From Taeniopygia guttata (taxonomy: Eukaryota; Chordata; Aves; Passeriformes; Estrildidae), in the NCBI RefSeq assembly GCF_048771995.1, contig NC_133026.1, positions 10,298,001-10,362,000 of the forward strand: 64,000 nt of DNA, written 5' to 3'. Each line of letters begins with the position of its first letter. Positions within the stretch are counted from its first letter, which is position 1. Below are positions 60,998 through 64,000 of the stretch, one piece after another. The notes under the pieces are model-generated. The model did no database searches. It saw nothing but the letters and a program-made list of their open reading frames with translations, and had not been told where the DNA came from. A program made the position numbers and the translations under genes.

Positions 60998-62687
60998 CTG
61001 TAAACAACAACATCAGCTAATCAGAACATGAGGGCTGGGAGGAGAAAACAGTTTTACCCCCAGATAACCAAACATTTATTTCAGTGCTAATTATACTAAT
61101 CAAATGACAAGTTATATTTAAAGTATTCATCAATCAAAGCTCAGCTTTACAGAATCAGAACAAGCACTGGAAAAATACCTACCATCAGGTACTTGTCACC
61201 TTGGAGTTCAGAAAAACATCAAGCAGTCAGACTACTTAACCAACACATGTGAACAGAGGTTTTATTTGCTACAAAAGGCCAAGTAATCAGCACATGGATA
61301 CATACAAAAAATGTTAAACACGTTTTGCCATATAAAGGAAGGCGGAAATTGCTGAGGAGACACAGTTTAATGGCAGAAGCACATGGTCAGGAATGTGAAG
61401 CATGGTTTACTGAGAGTCTTCCATACATGCAACAGAGAATATACTTGAAGCTAAAGATAGTAAAGGTAGCACGCATGACATGAACCAATCTGGACTGAAG
61501 CTCTGTTAAGCAATTATTCTGATCCTTTTCAGTCTTCCACTGCATAATTTAAACCCTTGCTTTATGTCACAATATTTAGTTACTTGAAAAGAGGCAGACT
61601 AATTTTAGTTTCCTTTCATGCAGAGATGATGCAGTCTTTAGGCCTTTCCACCCACAGCTTTTCTGCAGTTTTGCAGCCTGCTATGATCTGCCCTTATCCA
61701 AAACTTCAAACTCATCAGCACTGAACATCATGTGAATTCTCAATGCTCCAGGCTAGGGCTCTCTTCTCTGCTGCAGACCTCATGATACTGCTAAGCACAA
61801 AGCTAGAAAAAAAGCACAGCTTCATTCTGGAACACTGGCACGTTGGAAATTTCCTTTTCAGCAGAGGAATTCTCCTAAACCTGGTAAACTCCAGATGCAC
61901 AAACTCCTTTAGCAGTTATTTAGATGTCTACTACTTAAACCAGCAGGCAACATGAACTCCTAGTGATTTCTGTCCCATTTGGGATGCATTGTAGAATATA
62001 ATTCTTCCCATTAGGAATGTCTAGGGCTAAATTTTACATTTCTGCAATGCTGGCTGATTGTTCCACAATTTTTTGAGCACTAAAAGTTGCAACCCAGACC
62101 CACAAATTTTTGTATCTATGGGGAAAAAGTGTTACCACTACCAATTGATACTTACTGGACAGGTACTGATCATCACCCACCACCAGAGAACAGCAGTAAT
62201 AGAGCTGCACATGCATGTTAGCCTCTTTAGCTTGTTATGCACAATACAAGGTACAATATCCTCTCTAGCTATTAATGACACGATTTTCAGTCTACTGCTA
62301 AACTCAGCAGTGTAACAGACTAGTGCTGAGTGGAGAACTTATTTGAAATATAAAAAATGTTGAAAAGGAAAAACAAAACCAAGGAAAAATTGGTTATCTT
62401 TAAAAATAAAACTAAAGCTTATTTGATTTGTAAAATAATGGAAACAGTCAAGTTTGAAAATCAAAGACAATCACTAGGGGATTTATTATTTTCAACATGA
62501 ATGAAATAATTACAATGGACATCTAATATTTGATGAAACCTGCATCCAGATAAAACTATCTTATACGGACTTATTTATAATTTTATAGAAGGATCTGAAA
62601 ATCCCCAAATCTCCAGACTCAATTTCTAGTCTGTCCCACTGTTGGAAGCTGATAGGTGGGTATTGAGGGAACATGAAAATCCCCTAC
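60998..62687 (-). other. DIP2C: DIP2C intron between microexon and GTSGPDP exon
   Basis: 1.7 kb of AT-rich intronic sequence. No element recognised. If the microexon is skipped, this forms one intron with the sequence beyond 62,718. Confidence 0.7.
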
Positions 62688-62717
62688 CTGCTCGGCCAGC
62701 TTCCCCAGCCTGTGAGG
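62688..62717 (-). CDS. DIP2C: Candidate 30-nt DIP2C microexon (10 residues)
   Basis: On the - strand a long pyrimidine tract and acceptor (CCTGCTATTCCTGCTGCTATAG, shown here only in outline) precede 30 nt encoding PHRLGKLAEQ, followed by donor CAG|GTAGGG. It is phase 0 at both ends and fits before the phase-0 GTSGPDP exon without disturbing the frame. Three TGC motifs lie within 20 nt upstream of the exon, the arrangement recognised by SRRM4 in neural microexons (established knowledge). The insertion would fall just before a conserved strand of the second AMP-binding domain. Evidence is sequence pattern only; no transcript was available. Confidence 0.6.
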
Positions 62718-64000
62718 CTATAGCAGCAGGAATAGCAGGGATGAGGGAGAGAAGGAAAGAAGGTAACACAAGACGAAAATAATAATAAAAAATGGGAATG
62801 AAGGGTGGGAGAAACAAAAGAGGAGAATGCAAAAAGCAGGGAGTAAAATAAAAAGAAAAACAATGTCAAATACAGGAATTTTACAAATTAACCATTATAC
62901 CATTAAAGGTTAAAAAAAGTAAAAAAATGAGGTGTCAACATTTTAGTAGAGCAACAGAAGAGACAGCTGTAGACTGCTAACCTTGGACAAACAGATTTAA
63001 ATGGTTTTAGGACACTACAGACAATGTTGTTAGTGGAAAACACATGTCTAGCATACTGCTTTTTCTGTTATTATATATTTTTTTGTTTTGAAGTCATTAA
63101 ACATTATGGCCCTCCTATTTTAACCATTTTATTCCATTGAGAATTCCAGGTCTGCTATTTTACAGAAGTTTGCAAGTGATATCCTCTGGAAATCAAAAGT
63201 AAACCCTCTTTTTGGAAAAAAAAAAATATCTAGTATACAACAGAGAAAGATACTTACACCTTCTTGCATACAGATTAACCTGATCCTAAAGTGAAATAAA
63301 ATTAAGGCTTGGTGCATAATCTAACTACTGGAAGTTCATAAATAAATGGAGTAACTTCAGAGCCCAAGAAGTCTTCATTCCTATTTGTTATGGTAAACAG
63401 TGTAATACATATAAAGAACAGTAAAATTTAAAGTTGATAAAAACCCATCAGCTCTCCACCATGACTGATAACTCAGCAAAGAGATAAAAAATCCTCAGTG
63501 GTGACTAGTCCTAAGGCACTACTATCACGTGGAGTATCTAACACCAGATGGCTGCGGTGGGATTTGCCCTACGACTTGTGAAAACAAGCAGCTCTGAAAG
63601 CCCTGGCATCCCACATTCCTCTCACCAGACTTCTGAATGCCAGCAGAGTTAAAGACTGCAGGAAGCTGCCACAGCAGCACCTTAAGACAGGTCTATTTTG
63701 GATGCAAAGGAAGATGAAACATTTAACAAAAATAGGATGGATCTGCTTATTGCATTGATGCCCCAAAATGATATGACTAATAATCCAGGCTGAACACTGC
63801 AGCATAACTTCAAGAAAGCAGGAGAATTACTGAAATCCAGCAGTTATATAATTCATTGCCTGTGACTATACTGCAGGTGCAGAAAGGACTGAGAGTACCA
63901 GAGCCTCATATGTCTTTTAACTATGGAACGGCTTGAGAAACAGCAGCTGTATCACCAGCAACGTCCTTCTGTGGCCAGTTGCAGCTGAAATACTCTGAAA
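62718..64000 (-). other. DIP2C: DIP2C intron, continuing beyond the window
   Basis: Begins with the acceptor region of the candidate microexon and an AT/purine-rich flank. A splice-site-like 28-nt island at 63,258-63,285 breaks the frame and was not accepted. The preceding DIP2C exon, expected to end in AICLQ by comparison with paralogues, is not in the window. Confidence 0.8.

Larger units (their letters stand above)
32960..64000 (-). other. DIP2C: DIP2C gene, 3' part (six coding exons, candidate microexon, 3'UTR)
   Basis: The - strand carries the last 248 residues of a Disco-interacting protein 2 homolog. The protein ends QLDPIYVAYNM, the invariant DIP2 C-terminus. Choice of DIP2C over DIP2A/B rests on IRLOCUS context (next to ZMYND11) and on residues such as RIIIANPETKGPLGDSHLGE and TELTDANGERHDALY. 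DIP2 proteins have a DMAP1-binding N-terminus and two tandem FAAL-like AMP-binding domains and act in diacylglycerol metabolism and neuronal development (family knowledge). The window holds the C-terminal part of the second AMP-binding domain. All exon phases agree and no stops interrupt the frame. The upstream exons lie beyond 64,000. Confidence 0.96.

Noticed and set aside
63258..63285. Splice-site-like 28-nt island on the - strand (acceptor TTTCACTTTAG, donor GTAAGT) that could be a DIP2C exon.
   Set aside because: Neither 28 nt nor the alternative 26 nt is a multiple of three. Inserted at the phase-0 junction it shifts the downstream exon into a stop. At best a poison exon; there is no support beyond the sites.

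Overview
The window is vertebrate nuclear DNA, most likely from a bird. It holds the 3' parts of two large, widely spaced, multi-exon genes that converge tail to tail: ZMYND11 (BS69) on the + strand and DIP2C on the - strand. Both were recognised by translating exons between GT/AG splice sites and matching reading phase across every junction. The same two genes are neighbours in human 10p15.3 (established knowledge). The bird assignment rests on compact introns, GT/GC-rich low-complexity tracts and a CR1-like fragment; it is an inference, and no species can be named.

Positions 1-25,215 (+): the last nine protein-coding blocks of ZMYND11, about 456 of about 602 residues, from just after the PHD finger to the stop. 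They encode the bromodomain, a CCCC zinc knuckle, the PWWP domain with the complete H3K36me3 aromatic cage, a charged linker with two TQT motifs, a coiled coil and the C-terminal MYND finger. A 3'UTR of about 2.3 kb ends at AATAAA 25,192-25,197. The first 6.1 kb is intron; the PHD exon lies upstream of the window.

Positions 25,216-32,960: intergenic space between the two 3' ends. No gene is recognised. It contains a CpG/GC-rich block directly behind ZMYND11, a MAZ-like C/G tract, AT-rich low-complexity sequence, an A23 tract and a small tandem/inverted repeat.

Positions 32,960-64,000 (-): the 3' end of DIP2C. Six certain coding exons give the last 248 residues, the C-terminal part of the second AMP-binding (FAAL-like) domain. 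The 3'UTR is about 2.9 kb, ending at an AATAAA that forms half of a perfect 18-bp palindrome carrying AATAAA on both strands. A 16-kb intron separates two of the exons.

The most interesting observation is a probable unlisted 30-nt in-frame microexon of DIP2C at 62,688-62,717 (-). It would add ten residues and has three UGC motifs just upstream of its acceptor, the arrangement typical of SRRM4-dependent neural microexons. There are no bacterial features, CRISPR arrays, rRNAs or recognisable tRNAs. Most open frames in the window are chance frames in introns or intergenic DNA.
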